The notes: a model not told the origin generated them from the letters alone. A DNA stretch of 64,000 nucleotides from Nemophila menziesii (GCA_029959085.1 JARWIR010000010.1:17257001-17321000), one strand, 5' to 3'; positions 44,591 through 56,758 are shown, numbered from the stretch's first letter. Numbers and translations are program-made.

Positions 44591-46620
44591 ATTTATGGAG
44601 CCGCCCACCTAGATATGGTTCGAGCTATCTAGAAGTTAATGTAGATATGCAACGCCTACATTTTTTTGGTCAAATACATAAAAAAGATTACCTACTAGGC
44701 TTAGAAACAAACAACTTACTAATACTACTATAGAACTCAATCACCGAATCGCAAGGACAACTAGAAATGTCGATGTTATGTCTTACACACTTGGCCAGTC
44801 TGTCAGCTACACCATTAAACTCCTTTTTCACATGAATCACTTTCCAATTTGGAAATCGTCCTATCCACCTCTAGGCTTCAGAAACCAATGGGCGGATCCT
44901 CCAATCGATCCCCTTACAATGATTAATACCTTGAACCACTTCAAGGTTGTCAGAGTAGAAATAACTACTCTGAATACCGAGATCTGCTGCAGATCTCATG
45001 GCAAGGTGAATAGCCCACGCTTCTCCCTCCACACTAATATTAATTGTTGCTCTCTTAGTGATCTTATGTATAATTTCGCCCTCCTTATTTACTGCTAAAG
45101 ATACTATACTAGATGGATCCCAAATGTTTATAAATGAAGAATCATTTAGCCAAATATTCTCGGTTTCATCCAGTAGGATCAGATTTTCTTCTTCCTACAT
45201 TACTCAAGGTGTTACAAGGAAACAAATGCACTACTTTATGTTTTAATTTTTCTTAACCATAGGTGAAAGTGAGTGGCTAGATGAACAACCATTCAAGAGA
45301 ATCTTTGATCATGATGCACTTCAAGCAAGGTTTTTGGATTGTTTCGATCCACAAATTATGAGGAAGAAAGACCAAGTTGAACTTGAAAATTTTAAAGAAG
45401 AAGTTGATGAGAGCTTAGGGGGAAACATGGACTAGATTTCAATGATAGTTGGCAAGGTGCCCTCTTCATGGGTACACTCCTCTGATGCAGATCTCTATTT
45501 TTTATAAGGGTCTTGATCAAAGTGAAAGATTACAAGTTGATAATCTCGGTGGTGGTGATTTTGTGTCAATGGATCCTACTAAGGCCGCACAAGCAATGGA
45601 GAAACTTACTGACATTAAAAAAGTTGGCCAGTCTTGCTAACGCAAAGAGGTGTTTTAAATTTTATTAGTGAGACCGTGATAGATGCCAAGTTTTCTACAT
45701 TGGAGGATTAATTTAAACAGTTTGATATGGATGTGAAAGAAGGATTCCAAATTCATTTAAATATTCTAATTGTGTCGCTAATGATAATGGTTGGGAGGAT
45801 TGTCTAAGCAACCTAGAATCCGTGGTGTTCATATCCAATCGAGGTAACCACAATGTTGTTGGTCATGGCTATTGCAACCTAACCGTAATCATCCCAGATT
45901 CCAATGTTCAAATCCTAATGGGGCGACAAATCAAGGAAATTATCAACAACGCCCCCAAGGACAAAATTTTCAACCAAGACCTCAAAATCAATTCCAAGGA
46001 GGCCAAAAGCCCGTTCAAGATTCTTATTTTGAGAGTCATTACTCAAAAACACTTCCCGAATATCCACAATAAAGTACCTCACATTCTCTTACTTGATGAC
46101 TCAAGGGTATTTGAATTCCAATCAAGAGGCATGGAAGTCCAACAATAAGAGAATAAATGAACATTCACCGGCATTAAAAATGCTTGAAAATCAGGTATCT
46201 CAAATTTCTAACCCTATGAATGTGAGGCCATAACTACCTAACAATATTGAGAACCCGCGGAAGAATGAAGAGTATAATACGATTGTGCTAAGAAGTGGGA
46301 AGCAATTACCCTCATCTTGTACAATGGTGAAAGAGAAAGAGTAAACCTCCGAGATGAAAGAGGTAGAGGAAGATATATAAGAGGTTGTTAACAAAGTGAA
46401 TGACCCGGTGATCATGAAAGAAGTTGTTGAAAAGATGTTCATAGCTAATAAGAAGAAAGAAGAAGTTGTTAGTGAGAATCGACCTCCTGCATGTTTTCCT
46501 ATACATGGCCAAGATAGGAAACATGACAAAGAGTACAAGAAGTTCATGAACATGGTGAAGAGATTACAAATTAATTATCCATTTGTGAAGCCATCCAAGG
46601 TATTCCAAAGTATTTGATTT
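44590..46620 (+). pseudogene. Old Athila-like gag, heavily mutated
   Basis: Pieces of the capsid-type Gag domain remain in several frames: ICNAYITQGVTRKQM (split by the LINE), GESEWLDEQPFKRI, LARCPLHGYTPLMQISIFYKGL. The Asn/Gln-rich stretch after the zinc knuckle is also recognisable (frames near 45822-46072). Gag would package the RNA into virus-like particles. Many stops and frameshifts make this one of the oldest elements here. Confidence 0.7.
44661..45193 (-). mobile_element. 5'-truncated L1 LINE RNase H tail, inserted in gag
   Basis: The minus strand encodes GEAWAIHLAMRSAADL, YFYSDNLEVVQGIN, FPNWKVIHVKKEF and VADRLAKCVRHNID, an RNase H domain like that at 16518. A poly(T) start and the repeat cctacatt on both sides (44655-44662 and 45194-45201) mark the insertion. 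Removing it restores a gag reading through AYITQGVTRKQM. Confidence 0.85.
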
Positions 46621-47519
46621 TTATGAAGGAATTTATCTCCAACAAACACAAATATTTTGACGGGGAGATGGTTGGTTTGCTGGATGAATGTCATGCTATT
46701 TGTCAAAACAAGTTGCCTCCAAAGTTGAAAGATCCCACGAGTTTCAATATTCCTATATCCATTGGTAAAGAGTGGACCATGAGAGCTTTATGTTATTTGG
46801 GTACGCGTATTAGTCTCATGCTAAATCATTATTCGAGAAGTTAAGGATTGGGCACACGAGTCCTACTACAATGGTTTTACAAATGGCGGATAGGACGTTT
46901 TCCCATCCTGAATAAAAGGTAGAGGACATACTCGTTAAGGCAGGTAACTTTATAATTTGTTGTGCTTTTCTTATTATTTCCTACGACGCAGATAAGAATT
47001 GGCCAATCATTTTGGGAAACCATTCTTAGCCACATGGCGTACTTTGATTGATGTAGAGAATGGAAAATTGATCATGAGAGTGCAAGACAATGATGAGAAG
47101 TGTAGTGTATTCAAGGGGATGAAGTTCCCTGATCCTCTAGAAGATTGTTTCCGCTTGGACACATTAAATCAGGTAGAAAAATCCAATCAAGGTTTTGGAA
47201 ACCTATGGGTTGGAGGAGAAAGAGCTGAGAATGAATTACCATTCAAAGCTCTTCATAACCTTAAAAGGGGTCGTAGAGAACCAAGAAGAGCGTTAAAAAG
47301 GTTCCCAAGGAACCTAAAAGAAAGTGGAAAGAGATTGAAAAATCCAGATCCCCCAAAACATCCCAAAAGCGCCAGATTTTTTTGAATGGCCCATGAGAGG
47401 TCACAAGAGTTGTTTTTGAATGGTTAGTTGAAGTTTAGACTAAGAAGGGATGCAAACCTCGCTTGGTAGAAGTTAATTGCCTTACCCACTGTTGGGGAGG
47501 CTATGTGAGAAATAATTGA
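46621..47519 (+). pseudogene. Old Athila-like protease with fused GPF-type tail
   Basis: Protease remains: VGLLDECHAICQNKLPPKL, FNIPISIGKEW, then CYLGTRISLML where the active-site Asp of DLGAS is replaced, and LATWRTLIDVENGKL. After a basic stretch comes a tail read as NGP, EVTRVVFEWLVEV, KKGCKPRLVEVNCLTHCWGG and YVRN, with the stop at 47517-47519. The same tail ends element 4 (59692-59842). No RT, RNase H or integrase core lies between. Confidence 0.7.
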
Positions 47520-47882
47520 CCTAGAGGTAACACGTTGAACTTTAATGACGTTAAACAAAAGTGATTCTTGGGAGACAATCCATGTTTGTAATGTTTTAGC
47601 AGTTCTATTTTATGTCTTTAGTTTTATTAGTTTGTTTTATTTTGTATATTACGTAATGATAAGGGTATGGAGTGTTTTTTAATATGAAGGTGAGTAACCG
47701 ATTGAGTTTAGGGTTAAGAAATTTGGGAATATTTGAGCTCAACAGCAGGTCTCTGTGGTACACCGCACCCTACCTACGGTGCATCACGAGGCACCAAACT
47801 GTCACAACGATAGACCCACGCTTAAATAGGTCAGAAAGAACTGATAATTTTGTGGTTCACCGCACCTTAACTGCGGTGCACA
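47520..47882 (+). other. 3' region of the old gag-pro element
   Basis: It starts with the shared gaggtaac and acgttaaacaaaag words and contains one PPT-like tract, TTGAGTTTAGGGT (47702-47714). Palindromic GC-rich words follow (caccgcacc, acggtgcatc, 47760-47882). An open frame at 47672-47926 is not supported. Confidence 0.5.
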
Positions 47883-48554
47883 CTATTGGATTCGCGTGGT
47901 TTCGCGACGACACAGGTCGTCGCTAAACTCTCACATTTCGTCGCTAATTTGTCGTCTCTATCCCTTCGTCGCTATTTGGCCCATTAGCGACGAATAATTG
48001 TCATTTCGTCCCTAATCACTCAGATTTTTAACCACGAGGCCTAGCGTCGGGAATTCAACGACTTAGCGACGAGACATTAGCGACGAAAGGTCGTCGCGAA
48101 TTTATGAATTAGTTTTTCTTTATTTTTAATCGCTAATTTATTAAATGAATTTTCTTTTCTTTTTTTAAATAATTTAACCACGAAATAATAGCGACAGATT
48201 CGTCGTCGCAATTATTTTTAATTATTTTTAATTTTTTTCAATATTGCCGTAAATCATTATTTATATTTTTAATTTATGTGTTAGCGACGACCCAGTTGTC
48301 GTCGCTATTCATATATATTATTTTTTATTTTTTATTTTTTTATTTAAATTTTAGATTTTTTTATTTAAATTTTAGTTTTTATTATTATTTTGATTTTAAA
48401 TATAATGAAAAATTACAAATAAATAAAAATCCAAAAATAAAATACGATAATTCGATGGAACGATTAAACGTGAAGTCAAAGTCAAAATCAAAGTCAAACA
48501 TACGAAATAAACTTAAAAGTCTTAAAATTATAAACCAACCAAATAAAAAAATAT

Positions 48555-49900
48555 AACTCAATCATCACTCAAGTGGTGCTCTTCTTCATCTTCTCCTCTC
48601 TCCTCATCTTCTCTCTCTTCATCTCGTCTCTCTTCATTAGTGGGCCCGGGTTTGCTGATCGGCTGAAGTCCTTGGGCGATTCTCATGCCGTTTAACGCTT
48701 CGAAGAGAGTGTCTGCCATGCTCGGGGGTTGACTCGGCCGACTAGAAGAAGCTGTGGGCCCGGTCGATGCGGAGGATGGATCCAGTATAGGTTCAAGTCC
48801 TTGAGCCGCGCGAAGCTCGTTCATCCCAGCCAGAATCGCCTTAAGCAGCTCCTCGTTCTCCCTGTCCGGCTGTGTAGGAGTCCTGGATCGTTTTCGGACA
48901 GGACCAATGGTAGGCACCCAGTATTTAATCTTGGGTGGGTGTAGGACCTCCATGATAGTCTCGAGCATGGCATCCATCTACTCCTGGACAGTAACTTCAG
49001 CTCCATCCGCTCCGGCCTGCACAACCTTCTTCTTCATCTTCTCCCGAAGAACACCCTGTAATTAGATTTCAATTTAAAAATAAATTAGATTAATAAAAAA
49101 GTAAAGTCAAAAATAAATAATTAATTTAAAGCAATTTAAAAAAAAACTTACACTAGTTTTCTCCAAACGCTGGTCACGCCAGCTATATATAGCTGCATCG
49201 TAAGACAGGTGGTCAAAATAGCTGCTTAAAGGAGGAAACTCCATCTCCTCCTGGGTCTCATCATCCAAAAACGTCAACGGCTCTTTCGTCACCGTCTTCA
49301 GCTTCCCCTGGACAGTATACAATAATAAATATTAATTAGTTAAAAATTAAATTAAATAAAATAGTAAATTAAATTTTAATTATTAAAAGTTATACCTCTA
49401 TAATCACCTCCCGAGTCTGGGACCAGTTCCTTGACCCTGCCTTGCTCGGAACTGTCTGCAGCTCTCGATTCTTTTTGTTTATCTCAGCCTAACTTTGTTA
49501 CAAATAATAAATAAATAGTTATAAAATTAATAAATAAAGACGTATAAAATAATTAATAAATTATTTTTTTCTACCTTTTTCGCCTCGTCATCCAACATCT
49601 TCTTCGTCGCCCCCCAATGCTCCGGTAGAACATCTAGTGGATCTTCACCCGTGAAGTAGTAGTCGTTCTTCAAATCCGACTTCCATCGCCTGTAGGATCC
49701 GGAAGTCATCGTATTCAACCTCTTAACAATCTCATTCCAATCGTCTCGCTTCCTCCACTCCTCCAAATCAAAAAAATGGTGCAGTCGCTGCATAATTACC
49801 CCCTTTGTTATGGTCGGGGACATCTGACCATCCTCTGTAGCACGGAGGAACAACTTCTCGAACTGCATTACCTACTACCTGACCCACGTGTTTGCTAAAT
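48555..49900 (-). pseudogene. En/Spm-associated transposase-like gene, minus strand
   Basis: Exon-like frames run right to left. 49868-49570 encodes KGVIMQRLHHFFDLEEWRKR, GSYRRWKSDLKNDYYF and PEHWGATKKMLDDEAKK. About 49490-49396 encodes NKKNRELQTVPSKAGSRNW. 49322-49150 encodes KEPLTFLDDETQEEM and SYDAAIYSWRDQRLEK. About 49050-48558 encodes MDAMLETIMEVLHPP and a Glu/Asp-rich end. The order fits the plant transposase (Ptta/En/Spm) family, whose members help CACTA mobility. Introns are inferred from frame breaks. One in-frame stop lies near 48979, so it is probably dead. Confidence 0.55.
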
Positions 49901-50220
49901 GGGCCTACGAAATTCCACGTGCCGTCTATAACAGAAAAGTCAACTGGAATGGGCCAGCCGACTCTCTTTAGGGTCTCCTAAGCTGTCCGGATAGATGTGG
50001 AAGCTTTAGGTCTCTTCTTTTACGTTCACCTGTTTTAGTGAAAATTATTTATTAATTATATATTTTCTTAATTGAAATTATATTAATTGAATTTTTTATT
50101 ACCCGATGGTTGGGCACAATCGGCATTAGAACGATTAGGACCCCTCGGGGGATCGTTACCCATTCCGTCTCCGCCGTGACTCCTACCCATAACAGCAGCC
50201 CACTATAAAATTTACTAATT
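49901..50220 (-). other. Upstream coding remnant of the CACTA gene
   Basis: The stretch 50100-50220 on the minus strand may encode a further short exon. No clear domain is seen. Confidence 0.25.
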
Positions 50221-50830
50221 AGTCATTTACTAATTATATTTTAGTCCTTATAAAACTTTATAAAACTGCAAATAAGTCCAAATTTTATAAAATTGCAAAT
50301 TAACCCTAATTTTTTAAAAATTGTATTTTTGTCCTTATTTTTTTAATAATTGCAAATAAATCCTAATTTTTTGAAAAAATGCATTTTTGTCCAAGTTTTT
50401 TTAAAATTGCAAATAAGTCCTAATTTTTTTTAAAAATTGCATTTTTGTCCAAGTCTTTAAAAAATTGCAAATAAGTCTAATTTTTTTTTTTAAATTGCAT
50501 TTTTGTCCAAGTTTTTTAAAAATTGCAAATAAGTCCTAATTTTTTTAAAATTGCATTTTCGTCCTATTTTTTAAAAAAATTCCAAATACGTCCTAATTTT
50601 TTTTTTTAAATTGCATTTTTATCCTAAATTTATTTAAAAATGCATTTTAGTCTTATTTTCTATTTAATTGCATTTTAGTCCTATTTTCTATTTAATTGCA
50701 TTTTAGTCCTATTTTCTATATAATTGCATTTTAATTCTATTTTTTATGGAATTTCATTTAAGTTGCAAAAAGGTCCTTTTTTATAAAATTGCATTTTAGG
50801 CCTTAAACATACAAAATAAACATATTGCAA
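50221..50830. repeat. 58-bp and 29-bp tandem repeats in the CACTA element
   Basis: gcaaataagtcctaattttt and gcatttttgtccaag words alternate, with unit starts at about 50409, 50467, 50525 and 50582. From 50640 a shorter unit, gcattttagtcctattttct, repeats about every 29 bp. Confidence 0.8.
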
Positions 50831-51084
50831 ATAGGTCCCTATATCTTAAAACACAATCAAATTAAAATAACACACCAACTATTACAATAAAAATACAAAA
50901 TTCATATCAAAACCCCAATTTTAAACAAAGCCCAATTACATGTTGTTTTTTAACACAAAAAAATACCAAACATCCCAGAAATATATACATAAATCTCGGA
51001 AGTCATCAAATCATACAAACATTCATGAATTTTTTCAACCAAAAAAAAAATTGCAAGTTTGATCCGGAAATTAAAACCTGTTAC
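50831..51084. other. AT-rich spacer
   Basis: No feature is recognised. It ends at the junction with Athila gag at about 51085. Confidence 0.3.
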
Positions 51085-52172
51085 CTCCACTGGGACTCTG
51101 TCCTCCCGCAATTCAAGGAATTCGATTCAGACCAGACGCGGGTATGATTAACCAGTTTACAACTATTGGACAGTATAGTGGTGCAGCTCGTGAAGACCTT
51201 ATTCGCGCTATGTACAAGTTTATGCAAATCTGTGATGCATATGTCACCCCTGGAGTAACCCAAGAGCAAATGTATTTTCATATGTTTCATTCTTCCTCAC
51301 CAGAGGAGAAAGCGAGTGGTATGATAAACAACCACACGATGCGATCTTGACTTAGGATCAACTTCAGACAGCCTTTTTCGACAGGTACTATCCTCAAAGT
51401 GTTTGACTTAGTGGGCACTTAGATATTGTTAGTTTTTGCCAAGAGCCAGGAGAATTTGTAGGTGTTGCATGGACTCGTTTTCAATCTTTATTACGCAAGT
51501 GCCCATTACATGGGTATTCTCTTGAATAACAGCTTGGGATATTTTATCCAAGTTTAGGTGAAGCCGCGAAAGAAAAGATAGATACTATGTGCCAAGGTGG
51601 TCTCATGATGGTCACAACTAATCAAGCTCTGGCTATCATGGACAGAATTGTGAAGAATGAAATGAGTTGGCAAGCTTCGAAATCATCGGTTAGAACTTTT
51701 GAAAGATGTACTTTGAATCTAGACACGGGAACTGCATTGAACGCTAAGATTGCCGCACTTGAGAATAAGATGAAATAATTATCTATGTCGAATAAAGCTG
51801 TGGTAAACGATGTTAATGAACCAGAATTATGTTCTAGTTGTGGAGGAGATGATCATAGCTGGGAAGAATGTGCCAACAACCCATAATCCGTTTATTTCGT
51901 TAACCAGTGAGGTAATTATTCAGGTGGTCAAGGGTATGGAAACCAGAACAGAAATCATCCAGGCTTTCAGTATTCGAATCCACATGGGGTAGCCAATCCA
52001 GGAAACTATCAACAAAGGCCTCAGGAGAACAATTACCAGTTTAAATAGCAAAACCAATACCAAGGAAATCAACCTAGAGCCGATCATGACGCCTATTCCG
52101 ACACGTTAGCTCAAAAGGCGCTTCCTTCTCGACCTCAAGAAGGCACAATTACCGCAAGTGAGTTAGCACATA
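51085..52172 (+). pseudogene. Element 3 gag, disrupted
   Basis: Homologous to the Gag of element 4: GMINQFTTIGQYSGAARED, ICDAYVTPGVTQEQMYFHMF, a frameshift near 51290, FFDRYYPQSV, AWTRFQSLLRKCPLHGYS. A zinc knuckle CSSCGGDDHSWEEC (from 51832) follows and is intact. At least eight stops or shifts are visible (for example near 51350, 51409, 51527 and 51776). The N-terminal 130 residues are missing. Confidence 0.8.
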
Positions 52173-52174
52173 CT

Positions 52175-53137
52175 GTGGCGAAATACATGTCCGATGCAGA
52201 AAGGAGGTCAGAAAAAATCGAAAACCAGCTATCTCGGTTCATGGAGGATACCCACACGAGAGAAAACAAGATGGAGGAAAAATTAAAATCACATACCGTT
52301 TCGTTGAAAATTTTAGAGAGTCAAATATCAATTATCGCAAACAGTTTAAATATTCGAGGCCAAGTCCAACTCCCGAGCGACACAGAAATTCCTAAACAAA
52401 GGGAGGATTGTAACACGATCCATACCAGAAGCGGTAAGATATTGCAACCCCCACCCTTCCCGGTTATGAAAGAAAAAGAAGTTACTAGGAAAGAAAACCC
52501 GTTGGAGGAAGTGGAAGAGAAAGATAAAGAACTTGAAGTAGTAGAAGTGGAGAAGATTCCGGAAATTCCGAAAAAGAAAGATGTTGCAGACGCCCGTCCC
52601 CCTCCAACTTTTCCCTCTAGAGTTCAGAACAAAGGAGATATGGTTAAATATCAAAGATTTTTGAATAGGGTGAGAGGTCTCAATATTAACATTCCGTTGT
52701 TAGAAGCTATCAAAGACATACCAAAGTACGTGAAGTTTTTAAAGAGGGCCCTCACCAACAAGAGACCATACTGTGATAATGAAATAGTAGGATTACCTGA
52801 AGAGTGTAGTTCCATCTGTCAAAGTAAGTTTCCACCTAAGCTGCTTGATCCTGGGAGTTTTACGCTTCCAATTTTGATTGGTAGTGAGTGGAAAGGAAAA
52901 GCTTTATGCGATTTAGGCGGGAGTATTAATCTCATGCCCAAATCAATTTTTGATACGTTGAAGATTGGAGATATGAGACCTACCTCTATGGTCCAACAAA
53001 TGGCGGATAGATCCCTCGTGCATCCTGAGGGAAGAATCGAAGATGTCCTCGTCAAGGCAGGTACTTTAGTTTTTCCTGTTGATTTTGCTATTCTTGAATA
53101 CGACGCAGATAGGAATGTCCCCTTCATTTTGGGATGA
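52175..53137 (+). CDS. Element 3 gag end and aspartic protease
   Basis: This is 320 open codons. The first 100 residues are a charged, probably coiled linker. A conserved proline-rich segment (ILQPPPFPVMKEKE) and an acidic/lysine stretch follow. The retropepsin-like region has CDLGGSINLMP at about residue 245, where DLGAS is usual, and reaches VPFILG. A TGA at 53135-53137 (normally Arg in GRPFL) stops it. The protease would cut the polyprotein. It is a segment of a longer frame, not a separate gene. Confidence 0.75.
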   Translation: MAKYMSDAERRSEKIENQLSRFMEDTHTRENKMEEKLKSHTVSLKILESQISIIANSLNIRGQVQLPSDTEIPKQREDCNTIHTRSGKILQPPPFPVMKEKEVTRKENPLEEVEEKDKELEVVEVEKIPEIPKKKDVADARPPPTFPSRVQNKGDMVKYQRFLNRVRGLNINIPLLEAIKDIPKYVKFLKRALTNKRPYCDNEIVGLPEECSSICQSKFPPKLLDPGSFTLPILIGSEWKGKALCDLGGSINLMPKSIFDTLKIGDMRPTSMVQQMADRSLVHPEGRIEDVLVKAGTLVFPVDFAILEYDADRNVPFILG

Positions 53138-53191
53138 CCATTCCTAGACACGGGGCGTACTTTAATTGATGTAGAAAACGGATAATTAACC

Positions 53192-54655
53192 ATGAGAATC
53201 CAAGACGAGGAGGTAAAATTCAATGTATTTCAAGCCATGAAGTTCCCAAATGTTCCCGGAGATTGTTTCCGAATGGATATAGCAGAACACGTCACGCAAG
53301 AGGTATTTGATTTTTTTAATTATGATGACATCTTGCAGGCTGCATTAACACTAGATTTACCGGAGATGATGGAAGAGCTTTCCGAAACAGTGGCAGCTCT
53401 TGATTCTGAGAATCCAAAGTATAGGCGTCTAGCCTACAAACTGTTACGTGATGCAGGGGAGATTGAACCTCCAAAGAAACCATCTATTGAGTCTCCCCCA
53501 AAGCTAGAAGAGAAACCACTTCCGTCACACTTGAGGTATGCATATTTAGGTGCTAATAATACCCTACTTGTTATTGTTTCAGCTACTTTAACAGGTCCTC
53601 AAGAACACAAACTGTTGCGTATACTAAGAGCCAATAAAGAGGCGATAGGTTGGACTTTTGTTGATATCAAGGGTATTAGTCCCTCCTATTGTCAACACAA
53701 GATCATTATGGAGGATAATAGTACACGTTCAGTTGAAGGACAGAGAAGGTTGATGCCTGCAATGAAGGAAGTGGTGAAGAAAGAAGTAATCAATCTGTTA
53801 GATGCAGGGATCATCTACCCCATAGCTAGTAGTTATTGGGTGAGTCCAGTTCAATGCGTACAAAAGAAGGGTGGTATCACTACCATCATGAAGGACAAAA
53901 ATGAAGTTATACCCTCAAGAACCAAAGTTGGTTGGAGAGTATGTATGGACTATCGTGAGTTGAACAAGGTGACTAGAAAAGAGCATTTTCCTCTTCCATT
54001 TATTGATCAGATGTTGGACAAGTTAGCCAGTAGAGAGTATTATTGTTTCTTAGATGGGTATTCCGGTTACAACCAAATTTGCGTAGATCCAGATGACCAA
54101 CATAAAACCACATTCACATGTCCTTTTGGTAATTTTGCATACCAAAGGATGCCTTTTGGATTATGTAATGCACCTGCTACTTTCCAACGTTGCATGATGG
54201 CAATTTTTGGAGACATGATTGATCGATTTGTTGAGGTTTTCATGGATGATTTTTCAGTTTTAGGAGATAACTTCGATGATTGTTTGCAGAATCTAGAAAA
54301 AGTATTAATTAGATGCAAGGAAACCGATTTGGTCTTAAACTGGGAGAAGTGTCACTTTATGGTTAGCGAATGTATAGTGTTGGGACACAAGGTATCAAGT
54401 GCTGGTTTAGAAGTTGATCGTGCGAAGATTGAAGTTATCAAAAACTCTTCCCCTCCTATTTCTGTTAAAGGGGTAAGGAGTTTTCTAGGCCATGATGGGT
54501 TTTATCGCCGTTTTATCAAGGACTTCTCTAAAATTTCAAAACCTTTGTGTAACTTACTTGAGAAGGACACCAAATTCCTTTTTGATGAAGCTTGCATGAA
54601 GGCATTCCAAGAGCTTAAAGAGAAACTTATTACTGCGCCGATTGTGCTACCACCT
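53192..54655 (+). CDS. Element 3 reverse transcriptase
   Basis: The open stretch (from the first ATG after two stops) encodes the protease-RT linker (EEKPLPSHLRYAYLGANN) and a full RT. Palm motifs are GWRVCMDYRELNKVTRK, FLDGYSGYNQICVDPDD, FGLCNAPATFQRCMMAIF and the catalytic VFMDDFSVLG at about residue 350. The RT thumb ends in [16 protein letters not shown] copies the element's RNA to cDNA. All catalytic Asp residues are present, making this the best-preserved RT in the window. RNase H and integrase do not follow because the frame runs into a duplicated segment. Confidence 0.85.
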
Positions 54656-54973
54656 AATTATGATGACATCTTGCAGGCTGCATTAACACTAGATTTACCG
54701 GAGATGATGGAAGAGCTTTCCGAAACAGTGGCAGCTCTTGATTATGAGAATCCAAAGTATAGGCGTCTAGCCTACAAACCGTTACGTGATGCAGGGGAGA
54801 TTGAACCTCCAAAGAAACCATCTATTGAGTCTCCCCCAAAGCTAGAAGAGAAACCACTTCCGTCACACTTGAGGTATGCATATTTAGGTGCTAATAATAC
54901 CCTACCTGTTATTGTTTCAGCTACTTTAACAGGTCCTCAAGAACACAAACTGTTGCGTATACTAAGAGCCAAT
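53318..54973 (+). repeat. In-frame 1338-bp tandem duplication in pol (second copy partial)
   Basis: Unit 1 is 53318-54655. Unit 2 restarts at 54656 (aattatgatgacatc) and matches 53318-53635 with about three differences over 318 bp, then stops at the LTR of element 4. The unit length is 446 codons, so the frame stays open across the join. The uninserted equivalent of the LTR target (ccaat, then aaagagg) is at 53631 in unit 1. Confidence 0.9.
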
Positions 54974-56752
54974 TGATGTCTCCCTATTTGTTCTTATTAT
55001 TAGCCCCTTGGAGACATCCTTTTAGGTGAATAAATGACTTGTTTGATAGACTTTTAGGCTTAATTGATCATATTGCACTTTCTCCCCTTGGAAATTAACT
55101 ATTTGCAGAATCTGAGCTTTTGTGCGTAATTTTGACTATTTTTAATGTAAAGTTAATCGGTTCTTGAATTTCATGAAAGACCAATCCAAGGAGAAGAAGT
55201 TAGAATAAAGTCTTAGTGTAATTTAGAGTGTTAGGAAATGATTTTGAGTCGATTTTCTATTTTTAGAGTACACTTTCCTATTTCGTTTTCTTGATTTATT
55301 GATTTACTCTTTTAAGCATATACGGTTTAATTATTTATTCAATGTGAAGCTTTAAAATATAAATGGTAATTACTTAGAGACCAAGTCAAGATAAATACGA
55401 AAGGAAAGAAGATTTAGGAAAGATTTATTCAAAGGAGGAAGAGATAAAGCTGCCTTTTGAAATCTGAAATTCCAGCCACGTTTTAAAGATTAAATCATAA
55501 TTAAAGATTGGCTAGGATTCTGGACGAATGGTCTACACCAATAGAAAGCTCTTTCCAAGACAAGCAGTTTCATATATTGGAACTTCTCAAACGGATAAGT
55601 ATTGTTAAAGATATGACCAAATCAAATCAGCAGAAATCTTATCTTTCCTAGAATTTAGAGCTACGAATTTGAGAGTCCTTGACTTGTCTTCCACTCCAAG
55701 AAATTCGACCTAGGGTCCTCCAACACCTATAAATACACCCATTAGCCTCCTCTTTTACACACACTTCATATCATTATCAAAGAGGCTTAAGGATTCAAGT
55801 CAGAGCAAGCAGGAAGGAAGAAAGCTGAGAGCTGGAGACTGTCTATATCTCCGATTCAAAGCCAAACCCAACCTCTTGATTAGGTTTTATTATTTTCTTT
55901 CTGTAAAAAATTATGTCTTTTAATTTATTTGTTTTAGTTTTATTTTCCGTTATGAGCTAAACTTCTTAAGTGCTTGAGAATCGCTATAAGGGTTGAACTT
56001 TAATTTATTTAATTGATGCTTTCTGAGTTGGGATTTTTATAATTTAATTCAAATTGAGTAATTTAGTATTGTTTGTTATCGTAAGTTAATTTCACTATAT
56101 TTAATCTGATCAATTAGACATAGGTTTGAGTAATTAGGCTATTCACTTTGGTGGGGAAGTGATCATCTTGACGGGGGGTTTAATTACTGACATAGGTAAT
56201 AAACGTAAGATAGAAATTATTGATCCTCACGGACTTAGTTAATCTTATAGCCAATCGGGTAGAGAACCTGACATTCGAAGGTGGATTATGATCGCCCTGA
56301 CGGGGTTTGTAACACCTGAGAATAGCTCCTAAGTCCACCCTGACGGGGGTTAGGAGAATCTAGAATCCGGACTATTACTAGTTACTAATTTGTCCCTTAG
56401 AAGAAGCATTGATTAAGTTTATTTTGGTAAAACATAGCGTGACTCAAGTACTACTCTCTCATCTTTTTGTCTCTTCATATTTACTTTCTTGCATTAGTTT
56501 AATTTTAGTTTAATATTTACTTTATTTGCACTTTAGTCCTTTAATCAAAAATCAAATAAAAATCTATTTTCTTTACTTTTAATTTTCATTCAAGCAACTA
56601 GTTCCATTTATTGCATAACACTTTGAATCATACCTAATCCGTCCCTGAGATCGAAATCCCGTTTACCGGATATTACTTGGACGACTCGTACACTTGCAGT
56701 ACGTGTCTTGCCTTTTTAGGTGTGTTTATTTAGAACACACTAGCAGACACCA
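54974..56752 (+). repeat. 5' LTR of element 4 (1779 bp)
   Basis: TGATGTCTCC to gacacca. The hairpin is 54974-54983 with GGAGACATC at 55000-55008 (terminal pair lost). TATAAATAC is at 55728-55736. Close in length and sequence to the LTR of element 1. Confidence 0.9.
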
Positions 56753-56758
56753 AGTTTT

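Larger units (their letters stand above)
47883..51084 (-). mobile_element. CACTA (En/Spm-like) element, one end
   Basis: The left end cactattgg is followed by about 420 bp of subterminal repeats (gcgacga and tcgtcgc words in both orientations, 47905-48305). Coding sequence for a plant En/Spm-associated protein lies on the minus strand, then a tandem-repeat region. The other end is missing; at about 51085 the sequence passes into element 3. I cannot tell whether the element extends left or is truncated there. Confidence 0.6.
51085..54973 (+). mobile_element. Athila-lineage retrotransposon, element 3 (internal part)
   Basis: It starts within gag at a point equivalent to 57238 of element 4, so the 5' LTR and gag start are missing. 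Gag, protease and RT follow, then an in-frame tandem duplication, cut by the LTR of element 4 at 54974. Its pol end matches element 1 from position 1. Confidence 0.85.

Noticed and set aside
48278..48556. 92-codon Phe/Tyr- and Lys-rich frame
   Set aside because: Low-complexity translation of AT-rich sequence between CACTA subterminal repeats and the gene on the other strand.
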